Under the pieces are notes generated by a model. The model saw only the letters and a program-made list of their open reading frames with translations. It had not been told where the DNA came from and ran no database searches. A program made the position numbers and the translations under genes. From the NCBI GenBank assembly GCA_947646735.1, contig CANTFK010000836.1, positions 1-64,000 of the forward strand: a stretch of 64,000 bases of DNA, in the 5' to 3' direction. The stretch comes from Peronospora farinosa (lineage: Eukaryota > Oomycota > Peronosporomycetes > Peronosporales > Peronosporaceae). How positions within the stretch are numbered: position 1 is the stretch's first letter; each line of letters opens with the position of its first letter. Below, piece by piece: positions 33,388-45,321 of this stretch.

Positions 33388-34300
33388 CTACGCAGCATCT
33401 CCAGCGCCTATTTCCAGCTTCGCATTGTAGACAACGTTGTCATGGTCCATCGAGGCTACCAGTGCAGCCCAATTATCGAATTCGCGACGGTATGCTTGCA
33501 ACACGGCATATCTCCGATTCCACCGCGTCTTTGCCCAAGAGCATGCGGCTGGGGATTGTCTTGCCAGCGCAACGACCGCTCTTGGTCAGGACATCGACGA
33601 TGATTTGAGCTCCTTTGGCCGGGTCCCCGGGCTGCTTTTCTTCATGCTCGTCAGCGTTTATACAGGCAATGCGATTATGCAAAGCCTTCGTGATCAGCAA
33701 GTAGTCCGAGATGGAGTTCGTCATGGGTAAGAAACCTTGCCCAAGATGGCCGTCCGGAGCGAACCTGGTTCGATGATCGTCACGTCGATGCAGAATGGAT
33801 CCAAATCGGTGCGCAAGGCCAAGGTAAGCCCAGCAAAAGCAAATTTGGTGGAGCCATAGATGCCTAATGTTTGATGCCGGTCCAGGTAAATGCTGATCCG
33901 ATGTTGGCTACCACACCTGAACGCTTTGCACGCATGTGAGGTAGCACAGCACGCAGAATGCGGAATACTCCGAACACATTGGTGTTGAATAGCTGATACA
34001 CCTCCTCGTCCGAGCATTCTTCGATAGCTCCGCCGAGCAAGAAAGCCGCGTTGTTTATGAGGATGTCGATGGTACCATAGAAGCGCAGAGCTTCAGCGAT
34101 CATTTTTTTGATTTCATATCATTTACTGTCATATCTAATGCCAGAGCCGCTATCTCCTTGGCCCACAATATATTAAGCTTGCTATCGTCACGAGCAGTGG
34201 CAATGACACGGTCTCCACGAGCAAGCGCCGCGAGGACGATCTCCTTGCCGGAACCCGAGGAGCATGCAGTCACAAGCCACACCTTGGAGCCGCCAGCTTT
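33388..34300 (-). pseudogene. Short-chain dehydrogenase/reductase, copy 2 (frameshifted)
   Basis: This is the full-length remnant: Rossmann start VWLVTACSSGSGKEIV near 34282, DILINNAAFLLGG, YGSTKFAFAGL (YxxxK), IIEPGSLRTAIL, then the C-terminal GDPAKGAQIIVDVLTKSGRC and REFDNWAALVASMDHDN with a stop at 33388. Frameshifts lie in the poly-A before MIAEALRF (shared with copy 1), after TWTGIK (a 1-bp loss not seen in copy 1) and near GKDAVE. No ATG starts the Rossmann block in frame. The family reduces or oxidises small carbonyl/hydroxyl substrates with NAD(P)(H); this copy is unlikely to be active. Confidence 0.85.
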
Positions 34301-34392
34301 ACGTGATAGGTTGGTCGTGATATGAAAGCAAGAAGTCCTTTTTACGAGAGAAGAATTGTGTGCGATCAGAGTAGAGTTCTTTGCTTTGATGG

Positions 34393-34700
34393 CTAAAGAT
34401 TGCTCCTCGCCAGCTTCTCTCTTGCTCTTCGGCAGAAAGTGGCACCTCGCGGCATAAGCGAACCTGATGCTTTCATCAAATCCTTCTGGGCAAGGGCTTT
34501 GTGCCTAGTCCGATCAATAACTTTGCAACGCTTGAGAAGTTGTTGACGATTTACGTACAAGAAGCAACCAGTGTCAGCGAAGACGACACAGCTCATGGTA
34601 GAGGCCTTGACGACAAGTTATCGCTAAGAGCTGTTAGGACAGACGCCATCATGAACTCACCTACAAATGCTAAGAAACATTACATTGCGAAAGAATCGCT
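34393..34700. repeat. Duplicated segment upstream of SDR (copy 2)
   Basis: Nearly identical to 19030-19340, including the 67-codon minus-strand ORF (34596-34393). Homology ends after GAATCGCTTG. The following 34701-35117 is unique and has no gene that I can support. Confidence 0.6.
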
Positions 34701-35117
34701 TGATCTTCATGTATCTAAATGGTCCAAATATAGGCCACAAATGGGAAACTTTGGGATACTCTTCCATCCACCAGCTCCCCCCACGGTGGCCAAAAGGTCA
34801 GCTCGCTTTCGTGTATGTGGAGTAGTAAAATGGCACGTAGGACTCACAGAGTGTAGGACACGTGGCTTTGTACCGCTTGACATTTTAATTAGGAGTACAA
34901 ATTACGCCGCTGCGTATATGGCTCAGAAGATCAGCCACTCACTTCCTTTTTATTCGAAACAGAGCAGTCATATCGCTCATGTCCATGAATGCCAATTGTA
35001 TTAAGCATCAATAATTGTTATTTCGTCTCTAATGCTGATCACTTGCATTACGATCAACATCGGTAAGCGCTAATTTTGCTAATGGAGGCCCAGACGCTAC
35101 AATATGCTTAGCTTAAG

Positions 35118-35714
35118 TGTAACAGGGCATCTAGTTACACGTACACACTAAGTAATATAATTAATGTTTGGTCTAAAAGTATCCATGGTTACTTTTGACC
35201 TGTCACTGGGTGCGATATACAAACGTGATCCACCCTCGTGAATGTGATATCCATTGATGGATTCACATGGGAAGGGATGACGCTAGTTGAAGCTAGGCAT
35301 CGCGACGTCCCAGAAGGACGTCATTAGCGAGCTTAAACCTACAGTTAAGCTTGCACGTCAGGATGCGCTTCTAAAGAGTCGCGTATCCAATCTTTATATA
35401 ATTAGCCGATCAGTAGTTAAGTTTCATATTTAATTATAATTCATTAAATATAACTCAGTCTTGAATTTACTACATACTGCCTACTGCGCACGAGAATCTG
35501 AGAAAGCTGCTGCGTGGCGTAAGTAGAACACTTGTCAGTTGTTCGTTGGACTCTCGCTTAAGCGAGAGCAACTGGTGGTACGACTGCTTAAGCAGTCGAC
35601 TAAACCACATATTTACCCTCGCATGCGAAGGTAAGACGGTCTAACCGCTTCCTCGCTTGTGCTGAAGGTGTATGCTAGTAGCACGAGGCAACTTCGTAGA
35701 AGTGCCTGTCTACG
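35118..35714 (+). repeat. Gypsy-2 5' LTR and primer-binding site
   Basis: TGTAACAGGG...GTCTACG, followed after CT by TGGTAGCAC (35717-35725), the same primer-binding-like sequence as in Gypsy-1. The AT-rich centre (35390-35460) and the palindromic CTCTCGCTTAAGCGAGAG (about 35552) are conserved in the other LTRs of this family. Confidence 0.92.
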
Positions 35715-35773
35715 CTTGGTAGCACTAGTAGTCCTTCCCACGACCCGTCTCTCTGAGCGTGCGTGTGGTTAAG

Positions 35774-36879
35774 ATGGCCCTTAATATGGACAGGAGTGAC
35801 TTCCCTCACCTCTTTCAACACCATAGGGAGTTGACAGAGCATATGGCGCAGGAACTTGGTGAACAAGCCCTGGTCAACCTCTTGCATTGTCCTCCTGAGC
35901 AACATGTTGCTCAGTTGGAGCAATTTGAGGCGTTTGTGCTCGGACAGCGTAGAAACGTGTCCGAGGTAAACAGCCAAGCTACGGCTGAGTCCATCAATAA
36001 GACTTAAGATGAGCTTAGGCTTGAGCAAGCACGGAATGAGGCGCTCAACAGAATTGTTAAGACGCTCTCGGCCCGGCCTAATCAACCGAGGCCCATTTGG
36101 TGGACCCTCCGAAGTTCGATGGGACTGCCCCACATACGATTGAGCGCTCATTTATAGCAGTGAAGCAATGCGGTATGACGCAGCTCATCGAAGATGACAC
36201 CAGAATGGTGTCGTATGCCATGTCCAACCTGCGTGGCAAAGCGTCAGAGTGGGCTTACTCTGCGCTATTGGCAAATGCTGATGCGTTTCCATCATGGGCG
36301 ATCTTTAAAACAAAGAGTCGCGCCATATATCAGCCGCCTAACAACGAAGTGTTACTTCGGGCGCGCTTCTTTAGAGCAAGACAGGCGAAACGATCTTTAC
36401 AAGAGTATGTGCAGGAGATGCGCTCGATGTCTGCGTCCATTAATGTGGGTCCGATACCGGAACACATTAAGGTTCCTACGTTCATAAAAAGAATTAGGCA
36501 CGTTCCATCGCGTCAGGCTCTTTTAAGAAAGGTGTTTTTTACGATGGAAGAGAAAATTGACATGGCCTTGGATAAGGAGCAATCCTACAACAGCGCCTCG
36601 GCGACAGCGTTTTATAAGCCTTCGACCGAGAAGTCGGATGCCACCCCTATGAAGTTAGGCAATGCAGACATTATCTGCGGCAAGCGAGGCCATATGATGG
36701 CTCGCTGCTATGCCAAACTTTCTGCTGGTGCTAAGGCAGCCAGAAAGAAGGTTCCCTACCCTAAGGGAGGTGCGAAAAACCGTGCACGTCGCACGGGTTC
36801 AGACTCGACCCCACCCCCGATAGGTCGGGAAATGCGGGAGCGCAGTAGGGGCGGGATGCCATACTGTCGCGGACTCTGA
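35774..36879 (+). pseudogene. gag: Gypsy-2 Gag
   Basis: ATG at 35774 (MALNMDRSDFPHLFQHHREL). A TAA at 36004 replaces the Gln codon found in Gypsy-3 (KIQDELRLEQ there), and a 1-bp loss near 36105 shifts the frame. The gag domain resumes in VDPPKFDGTAPHTIE and continues through SNLRGKASEWAYSALL and SLQEYVQEMRSMSASINVG. The zinc knuckle, ICGKRGHMMARC, has lost its first Cys. Non-functional. Confidence 0.88.
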
Positions 36880-36889
36880 AGCTATCCCT

Positions 36890-38002
36890 ATGTTCAGAGT
36901 TATCGAACAAATGGGTAGAATAGTCCCTGAGGTTCCGAAAGGTCAGACCTCAACCCTTTTGGTCTATAGCGCTCGAGTACGAGGCTATGACAAAGTGATG
37001 ACCCTTCTCGTGGATTCGGGTGCATCACAAAACTTTGTGAAACTCGCGGCTCTGAAAAAGAGACCGGCGAGTTATGAGTCGCTTTGCCAGGATGGCAAGC
37101 GAGAAGAGGCGATTGTTCGTTTAGCAAACGGCGCAATCGTTAAATCGGAGGGAGTTCAAATTAATCTCGCCTTCAGTTTCAGTGACTTCTCTTGTAAAGA
37201 GAAGTTCACAGTGCTAGGTATGGAGAGTCCGTATGATCTCATCCTAGGCATGCCTTGATTAGCTTAGCACCAACCATGGATAGACTGGCGTACACGCATA
37301 GTCGCTAGCTCTACGCAATACACCGGAAAGGATGTGCTCTTGCGAGAGGCTTATGTGGCTGATGCTGTGTCCAACACAGTCGAGGGTGCGATTATGGTAT
37401 GTCAATCGACACCAGGAACTACCAAGCTCGAAAGGAGTGGTGTAGTTGGAAGTGCCCTGGCAGTAATCCAGGTGACACATATTCCTATCCAGGTCGAAAA
37501 GACTGGTGTAGTGAATGGGGCGATGACAGGGAGTCATGCGTTCAATAAACCTGCACAGAGCCATGAGCCTGGTGCGGTTGGATGGAGTGCGTTGGCTGAG
37601 ATAGCAACGACGCCTTCTTTCAGGTCAAAGGTCGTGGTGACTCGAAGAACGAGCACCAGACGTATTAAGACGATCAAGGGCACGTCGAAACGAGTGACCC
37701 TTGGATCAGTCTCGGTCCAAGAGGACGGACCTACGAACGAGTTGTTCGAGGCCGTCGAAGACAAAATGCCGGAGGCATCCTCAGTTGAGGTGCTCCAACT
37801 TGTTTTAGCATCTGCCGAGGAGATAGTAGATCTCTCGGAGATGACGTGGGATCTGTTTCTGTCCGAAGTAAAGGACGGAAAGATCCACGAGATGGTCGCA
37901 CCAGTTCCAGGAGAGAACGTGGTGGACTGTTGCTCTTCATCCACAATGGATGAGAGCGTCTTGGAGACCGACAAAAAGAAACGGTTCGCTGCTCAAGGCT
38001 AG
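36890..38002 (+). pseudogene. Gypsy-2 protease and linker
   Basis: The protease has an intact active site, LLVDSGASQNFV, and the late motif YDLILGMP, which is followed by a stop where Gypsy-1 reads LGLPWL. After two stops comes QPWIDWRTRIV and a linker (37334-38002) that ends in a TAG before the RT frame. The linker has no recognised domain. Confidence 0.85.
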
Positions 38003-39306
38003 GAAGCCTTGAAGGAAAGCCCGTTCTATGATGTTCTGTGGAAACACAGTGATGTGTTCCCAGCAGAAGTGCCGAGCCGCCTACCGGCCGATAGGGTCAT
38101 CATGCACGAGATTAACCTGGGGCCTGGCACCAAGTCTTGTGTGACCTGGCAATGGCCGTTGCCGAAGGGACTAGTCGATTAGATCGATGAGTTCTTCGAA
38201 AAGCAAGCCAAGGCGAGACATGTACGTGAGATCAAGTCGCCTCACTGCAGCCCGAACTTTTGTGTGCGTAAAGCAACGGGTAGATAGCGCGTGGCTCATG
38301 CTTATAATAAGCTGAACACGGCCACCATTCCGGCTCAAACGCCAGTCCCACGGAAATTGGTCTTGGTGAATTCCTTGGGGAAGTCAACTATCTTTTCCGC
38401 GTTGGATCTGAAGGATGGCTACTATCAGGTTCTCATGAGAGATACCGATGTATCCAAAATGACAGTAAGCACCCCAAGCGGTATGCTGTGAGAGTGGCTT
38501 TTGATGCCACAAGGGTTGAAAAATGCTCCGGCAACATTCAACCGAGTGGTGGATCACGTGATGCATCAGCACCGTGCCTACGCGCCCCATTACTTTGACG
38601 ATGTATTCGTGCATAGTAGGGCGGAGGACGGTATGAGCGCGATAGAGTCGCACAAGCGTCATTTAGACGCTTGCAGACTCTGGGTGACGCCCAATTATAC
38701 GTGAACTTGCAAAAGTGCGTAATAGGGGTCCCCGAGATACCTGTACTGGGCTGCATCGTAGGTGCACATGGTGTACGAGCAGACACAGAAAATGTAAAGG
38801 CTGTAAAGGAATGGCCAGTCCCACGTCATGTGAAGGATCTGCGCCAAGTCCTTGGGCTCGCTAATTACTTGCATAAGTACAGCAAGAATTATGCGGAGCA
38901 GACTAAGCCATTGTCTGACCTTTTGAAAAAAGGATGCAGAATGGACTTGGTCAAAGGAACAAGAAGATGCGTTCACATCAGTGAAGCAATCTCTTGTTGA
39001 GGCACCGGTCTTGGCATTTCCAGACGCGGATAAGTCCTTTAGCGTCGTCTGCGATGCAAGCAATTTTGCAATCGGCAGCGCGCTCATGCAGAAGGATGAC
39101 AACGGCGTTGACCGTGTCATTTCGTATCAGTCTCGGCTTTTGAAAGACGCAGAGCTGAATTACCCTGTGCATGACAAGGAGCTACTTTCAATTAAGTATG
39201 CCCTTGTAAAGTTTCGGGTGCACCTCTTGGGCACCGAACCTTTTGTGGTTTATACGGATCACGCATCACTGCGGACACTATAAATTCACCGCACCTCTCG
39301 CCGAGA
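38003..39306 (+). pseudogene. Gypsy-2 reverse transcriptase and RNase H (stops, frameshifts)
   Basis: RT motifs HCSPNFCVRKATG, IFSALDLKDGYYQVLM, LMPQGLKNAPATFNR and HYFDDVFVHSRAED are visible, interrupted by stops at about 38180, 38286 and 38489 and by a frameshift near 38670. RNase H follows with VVCDASNFAIGSALMQ, NYPVHDKELLSIKYA and VYTDHASLRTL, ending in another frameshift at about 39283. Confidence 0.9.
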
Positions 39307-41600
39307 ATGGCGAGATGGCTGGCATTCTTCTCTGAATTTAATTTAAAAGTTGAATATAAGCCGGGTAAGTCGAATGTCTTGGCTGACGCGTTATCGCGCA
39401 GACCAGACTTCGAGGCAAGACACCAAGATAGTGTGTCTCGTGCGAAAGCACAAGTTGAGTCGTCAACATTGGCAGCCATGAAGGCCTACCATGTGACGAG
39501 CTCAATGGCCTCCGATATCAAGGAGTGTTACAGTCAGGACGAACATTGTCGCCTGTTGTTGGATCATTTTGGTGGACGAAAGGTTACCCTTCCGTCGCAC
39601 CTCAAAGCGAAGCTTAATCGCTTTAGATCCAGTGATGGCCTATTATGGCATCAACTGTCACCCTGTGATCCCTTGAGAATCTATGTCCCTCATGACACAG
39701 ATCTCAAGCTGATGATACTTCACGAGTGCCATGATGCGCCATCTAGTGGGCATCTGGGCCGTGAAAAGACATTCTTACAAGTGTCAGAGGAATTTTGGTG
39801 GCCCCACCTATATCGGTGGGTGGCCAACTATATTCGCATTTGCGAAGAGTGTCAGCGCATAAAGCCTGCACCTTCGAACAGTGCGCCACTGAAGCCACTG
39901 CCGATTCCAACTGAATGTTGGAAGTCGGTCAGTTTGGACTTCATGTTTGACTTACCGCCTGACCTTAAAGGCAGGACGGGGCTCGTTGTCTTTGTAGACA
40001 GACTGAGCAAGATGGTGCATTTGGCACCATGTAGCACCAAGATCTCAGGAAAAGAGTCTGCCCTCCTGTTTCTGGATCACGTGTATCGACTACACAGGAT
40101 TCCCGAGTCCATAGTATCGGAATGGGATCCGCGTTTTACGTCGGGTTTTTGGCGACATGTGTTCGAGATGCTGAGTAGCCAGCTCCACATGTCAACCGCT
40201 GATCATCCCCAGACCGATGGCCAAACAGAACGGGCCAATCGAGTCGTGGCGAATGTGTTGCGTACAGTAGCGACTCCCAAAGATTGGAGCAAGCAATTGC
40301 CATTCGTGAAGTTCGCTACTAATAACAGTGTTCACGTCAGTACGGGTGAAACACCGTTTTACATTAATGGACTGCGCCATCCTCGAATGCCAGTCTCGTT
40401 TGTACGCAGCCCGAGTCTTAGTGGGGAAGGGCCCCTCACTTCGCTCGGTGCGAATGCCAAAGAGGGCCAAGGTTGCCCTAGTGACACTGCTAATTTAGCA
40501 GTGGTCACGTCACTTATATGTGTTACAGAGGAGGCACGGCAAGAAATGCCAGTGCTCCTTGATGATGACACTATAGTGTTATCAACAGCGTCGACCCATG
40601 AACGACCTCTTGGAGGCGTCATCGGCGAGCTGGATGATAAAAGCGTGAGCGAAGCTCAGCGCTTTGTGGATGAGCGATTAGCCATCACACGTAAAGTCCG
40701 TGACGCGATGGCAAGCGCACAGGACAAGCAAAAGCAATATGCAGACCAGCATGGTCGCAAAAACAATGAACACTTTAGTGTGGGGGACAAAGTGCTATCA
40801 AGTACTGCTACCCTACCTAAACATGCAATTTCTTTACTACCTGGTGGTACTACAAAGCTATTGCCCCGATTCATTGGGCCCTTTACAGTGGTTGAAGAAG
40901 TTGGAGGCCTAAATTATAGGCTCACTTTCCCACCTTATATGAAGACGCACCCCGTATTTTACGTGGGTCGTCTGAAACGGTATGTTGATCCAGAAGAGAT
41001 CACATATCCACATCGATCTAACGAGACCGATGGTGACGTCGACTGTGAGTCGAGCGTCGCGAACGATCAGGCGACGAGGAAGCCGAAAGGCTCCCCGTGT
41101 ATGAACGAGGCGATAGAGTACTCGGTGATCGAGGAGAACTCCGCTCTTGACGCGGGCCTCTCATCACCAGTCGCTCTAAGATGTCCAAACGGGTCTTCAG
41201 GCGGTCATACCCCTGACGATCCCTCGCCCTCACATCGCGCATATCCGAAGTCAGTCGCGAGACTTGACTCTCGAGATCTGCCACCTCATTCTTCAGCGCA
41301 GCGAACTCAGCCTGCGACTGAACAGCAGCAGGGTAGGCAGCCGCGAGTAGGTGGGCGTAATCGCCACTCCTATCGGGCGCCACCTGTGTTGGGTGACACT
41401 GAAAGGAATACGCGCTTCCTTGTTGAAAGGCTGTTGGCTCACCAGTTTGTGAAGCGAAAGATCCAAATCCTGATCCAATGGAAGGGTACCAAACGAGCTT
41501 TGACTCGTGGGAGACTGTGGACGCTTTGCGCGTTGACGTGCCTGGGCTGGTAGCTGCTTATGTAAAGCAGCACCAGCTGTCGTCTTCCTGCTAGATCCGG
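39307..41600 (+). pseudogene. Gypsy-2 RNase H end, integrase and chromodomain
   Basis: A 748-codon open frame (39307-41553) holds ARWLAFFSEFNLKVEYKPG, the HHCC region (HECHDAPSSGHLGREKTF, ICEECQRIKP) and the catalytic core (SLDFMFDLPPDLKGR, HPQTDGQTERANRVV). It ends with the GPY/F module (LLPRFIGPFTVVEEVGG, HPVFYVGRLKRY) and the chromodomain start RFLVERLLAHQFVKRK. The second catalytic block reads SEWDPRFTSGFW where relatives have SDRDPRF, so the conserved Asp is Glu. Near 41485 a 1-bp shift breaks the chromodomain (YQTSFDSWETVDALRVDVPG is in another frame). The linker 41018-41383 is opposite a coiled-coil ORF. Confidence 0.9.
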
Positions 41601-42462
41601 ATGGACTAGCAGAAGAAGCGTGGCGAGAATTAATTGGGGGTCGCTTACCACCCAAGATTTCATGCGCACGCTTCATGGCGAAGCTGACTCGCTGCGACCG
41701 TTGTTTCGTTGCATCATCCTGCAACGTTACACGGCGCCGAAGTTCAGCTTCATATTCGTCGGCTGTTTCGTTAGAACGCAGCACGACTGGAATCGGGAAA
41801 GCACGACCAAGTGCTTTGCCCTGCTTTTTCCACAAAGGAAAGACGCTATAAAACCTATGAGCGTCAATAAGGGCACGCTGCAAAAGCGCTGCGCTAGACC
41901 CGTTCAAGTGTATCCACTCATATGGAGGTGGCATTGGTGGTAAGCCACCACTCACGTAGCCGCCATCGCGACGGCGGGCTAGTGAGGCCGAAGGTGTACT
42001 AGGTGGAGCTTTAAGCTCACACTCACCTGAGTCTGACTCTCTATTATGGATTGGCAAGACATCAGCCTGAGGAGTCACATCAGATTGAGTCGCGACTGCT
42101 TCTTTCGAAGTAGCGCGCTCAGTCTAAGTCGCTGCGCTCGTAGGCGCAGGCGACGAGGTTTTACCTTCGCTTGTAGGAAGCATAGACGCTCCCTCAAGGA
42201 CCGGTGCCTCAAATGATGGAGACATATGTCCCATCAATGCGCTTTGCTCATCTCCACTTTGGGGTGATGGCAATGGCGTACTCTCATTGTAGTCTACAAT
42301 GAGAGATGAATCTTCATCCACATTATAGTGGGACGGAAGATTTTTCTCAGTGCCTGAAGCACTTTGCGACGACGGCGATAAATCGCGGCGCGTGCGCTTA
42401 ATGCTGGACTGCATGGGTGCCTTCGCAGGCGACCCATCAGCCTTACCACGTCTAGGTGGCAT
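41018..42462 (-). pseudogene. Antisense ORF region of Gypsy-2
   Basis: On the minus strand an ATG at 42462 (MPPRRGKADGSPAKAP), 103 bp inside the 3' LTR, opens a 112-codon frame. It includes SSLIVDYNESTPLPSP and stops at 42124. A second frame, 42078-41293, encodes 261 residues with MPPPYEWIHLNGSSAALLQR, ALIDAHRFYSVFPLWKKQGK and a basic Ser-rich tail. A third, 41383-41018, is a coiled coil (LKNEVADLESQVSRLTSDMR, YDRLKTRLDILERLV) with a basic tail. A CAACACAG acceptor-like site precedes the third frame at about 41385, so splicing could join them; one stop separates the first two. The layout (acidic N-terminus, middle, coiled coil) resembles Gypsy-1. Confidence 0.55.
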
Positions 42463-42565
42463 GAAAATCGAGTAGACTAAGCGGCGCGTTTTATAACGGT
42501 TCGCAGTCTCTCTGTCTCCTAGGCGAGTTTTACAAATGTAAAAATTGTTCTAAAACGGGGGATGG

Positions 42566-43159
42566 TGTAACAAGGTATCTAGCTTCACGTACACACTAAG
42601 TAATATAATTAATGTTTGGTCTAAAAGTATCCATGGTTACTTTTGACCTGTCACTGGGTGCGATATACAAACGTGATCCACCCTCGTGAATGTGATATCC
42701 ATTGATGAATTCACATGGGAAGGGATGACGCTACTTGAAGCTAGGCATCGCGACGTCCCAGAAGGACGTCATTAGCGAGCTTAAACCTACAGTTAAACTT
42801 GCACGTCAGGATGCGCTTCTAAAGAGTCGCGTATCCAATCTTTATATAATTAGCCGATCAGTAGTTAAGTTTCATATTTAATTATAATTCATTAAATATA
42901 ACTCAGTCTTGAATTTACTACATACTGCCTACTGCGCACGAGAATCTGAGAAAGCTGCTGCGTGGCGTAAGTAGAACACTTGTCAGTTGTTCGTTGGACT
43001 CTCGCTTAAGCGAGAGCAACTGGTGGTACGACTGCTTAAGCAGTCGACTAACCTCCTAACCACCCTCGAACGCGAAGGTAAGAAATTATAACCGCTTCCT
43101 CGCTTGTGCTAAAGGTGTGCTCGTAATACGAGGCTACTTCGTAGAAGTGACCGTCTACA
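42566..43159 (+). repeat. Gypsy-2 3' LTR
   Basis: TGTAACAAGG...GTCTACA, preceded by a purine-rich AAAACGGGGGATGG. It is 594 bp long against 597 bp for the 5' copy, with scattered differences (for example TCTAGCTTCACG against TCTAGTTACACG). Confidence 0.92.
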
Positions 43160-44867
43160 TTAAATGTCTACCCGGCAGCCAACTCCGGAGAGGAATTCAC
43201 TCGCAACTACAGACCTTCCTTCAAAAAGCTATTTTCTGATAAGTTATATCCTCCGGTTGGTAATCAAATTTCGTGTCCACCGTTTTATGGTCGCTAAGTT
43301 TTAAGTTATAGTCAGGCAGGGCAATATACCTTTATAAAATGAGTACTATTCTTGTAGTTCGGACAATAAACCTACTTAAACCACATGTCAAGGGTAGTTT
43401 GGGTATGGTTGCGTTGCGAAAGTCCTGTAGAAGGTCTCGGGAGAACTCTATAAGTGGCTTGAGTACTGGGATACATCGAGCACGGAGCAGGTATCACGAA
43501 GGAGGTTGGTCTTTTTAATTCTGGTGAACTTGTGTGCGACAGGCGCCACATCTCCACTATTTTCTCCCTCCTTCTGTGCCTTTCAAGATCAGGAACGGGT
43601 GGATAACTAGCGTAGATAAGGATGCATGGAAGAAATAGGATCGCAGAGAAAGTCAAGCATAACACATACTTCTGATTACTCTAAATTCTAGATTTTAGCT
43701 ACACCAGAATCTCGTTCTCGGTCAGCTCCGGCTGAGCAGTTTTATCCTCTCCGATAGAATTACAAAGCTCTGAATTCGTCATCAGATCCCGGACACGCAG
43801 CTGCTCTAGATGTTCTCTCAGCTCAGCTTTAGCTTTTCGACATCTTCAACTATCTAGGTAGGCAAAACATTGTTAAACATTGTAGATTTACATATAGCTT
43901 TTACTAATAGCATACAAAATACAAGCTTACGACGTGTCTCACACCTTTGAGCCGGGTACAACTAATAAAAGAGTCAGGGACTTAAGTTCTGATCATTAGG
44001 GCTGGACCTGTCAGTTTTTTTATCCAGGTTCTCTAATGTACAATACACATAATCCGATACTCTGTTAAGTCATGGATATTGTCGTCCACCGTACCCATAA
44101 CTTTACGGAGAGAGCTCTGTATCTACATTGAGGATGACGATGACGATTTAGAACCGACGACGAGGCAGCGTTGGATCATGACATCAACCGTTAGCGAGTT
44201 CGACTCCATAACTGTCAAACTACTGCGCTGCTTGAAATGCCGGACGCTTGTGTAATCATTGTGGCATCAGACAAGTTGCAGCCGATGGGAGAAGCTTATC
44301 TAGCTTAGTACCAACTTGTCCACAACTACACAATGCCGAGACTCCCATCAGGCCTCCTACTCAGATTCATGATTCATAAATCTGATTCATCGATCTGATT
44401 TATGATTCTTAATACTAAAATCATGCGATGATTCAGAATCATGATTCATAATCATATAGTTTACGGACTAGAGCCTTTTAATCACCACATTTTTACTCCC
44501 AACAAAGACAAATGATGTATTCAATTCTAGTGAAGAACCTTTTATAAGGATTGTTCCACCTGAAGGAAGCCCTATTTCCGGTAAAAATTATTAAGACACA
44601 CCGATGCCTCACTTGATCGAGCGGACAAGGAGCTCCTGTCCCGCCTTACGAATCTCCTTTTTATGAAAAAAGTCTTTCTGATGGAACACTGGTGGCAGGA
44701 ATGGCCATTTAGAGTGATAATAGGAGCAAGTTCGTCTATCTCAATTAGTTGTTTTTATGAATTTATTGTTCAGCTAACGACTGTACTATGCTTAATAATT
44801 TATTAGTTTGAATCCTGAATTAGCTTTTATGAATCCTGAATCAGGCGTGATTCATTTAAAAATTATT
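43160..44867. other. Intergenic, with ATTCATGAATC-type palindromic repeats
   Basis: No gene is seen. At 44365-44455 there are clustered copies of GATTCATGATTCATAA-like and AATCATGATTCATAATC-like words, and related words (GAATCCTGAATCA, GTGATTCATT) recur at 44813-44855. They could be ends of an unrecognised small transposon enclosing 44455-44813, but I cannot define termini. Confidence 0.5.
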
Positions 44868-45321
44868 CTGAGGGGAAGCCGTTACATAATATTGACACTT
44901 ATATGAAGTGTCAATAAAATATTATTATAACTAGTAATATATTACAATATTATCTTTTGTTGTAATGTTGCTCTCGCATCTCCTTGTAGCTGGAGATGCT
45001 CTCTAATTGGTTGAAAGAGGCCATTAAATCAACCAAGGCGCTGACCAATTACCGATGGACACGCCTAATTAATGGAAGGCACGAAGTTAGCATACATTTT
45101 GTACTTTAATATAATTAAGACAAGATTATTACTAATTTAGGTTTATTAAATAGTTTAACTATATTAGATACAGTTTTCTTCCTTCTCAACTAAGCACTTC
45201 TTTAAAAGTAAAGCTTCCTCCGCCTCTTTGTGTAACAGAGGTTTTGAGGCACCTGCTTTCACTGTAACTAGTAAGGGCGGACTATTCTGTCATCAGTATA
45301 GTCGGAGGGTGTTCCATTACA
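44868..45321 (+). mobile_element. Solo LTR, Gypsy-1 type
   Basis: The sequence matches the Gypsy-1 LTR from GCCGTTACATAATATTGACA to GGAGGGTGTTCCATTACA, with many differences, so it is older. The first bases are altered (TCTGAGGGG in place of TGTAACGGGG). No internal sequence lies beside it, which indicates LTR-LTR recombination. Confidence 0.85.

Larger units (their letters stand above)
35118..43159 (+). mobile_element. Gypsy-2: full-length but decayed Ty3/Gypsy element (~8.04 kb)
   Basis: LTRs lie at 35118-35714 and 42566-43159, with TGTAACA starts and TCTACA-type ends, and differ at several positions. The flanks TTAAG (35113-35117) and TTAAA (43160-43164) are a probable 5-bp target duplication with one change. 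The order of domains is the same as in Gypsy-1. It belongs to a different family from Gypsy-1 and to the same one as Gypsy-3. Many stops and frameshifts mean it is not autonomous. Confidence 0.95.
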
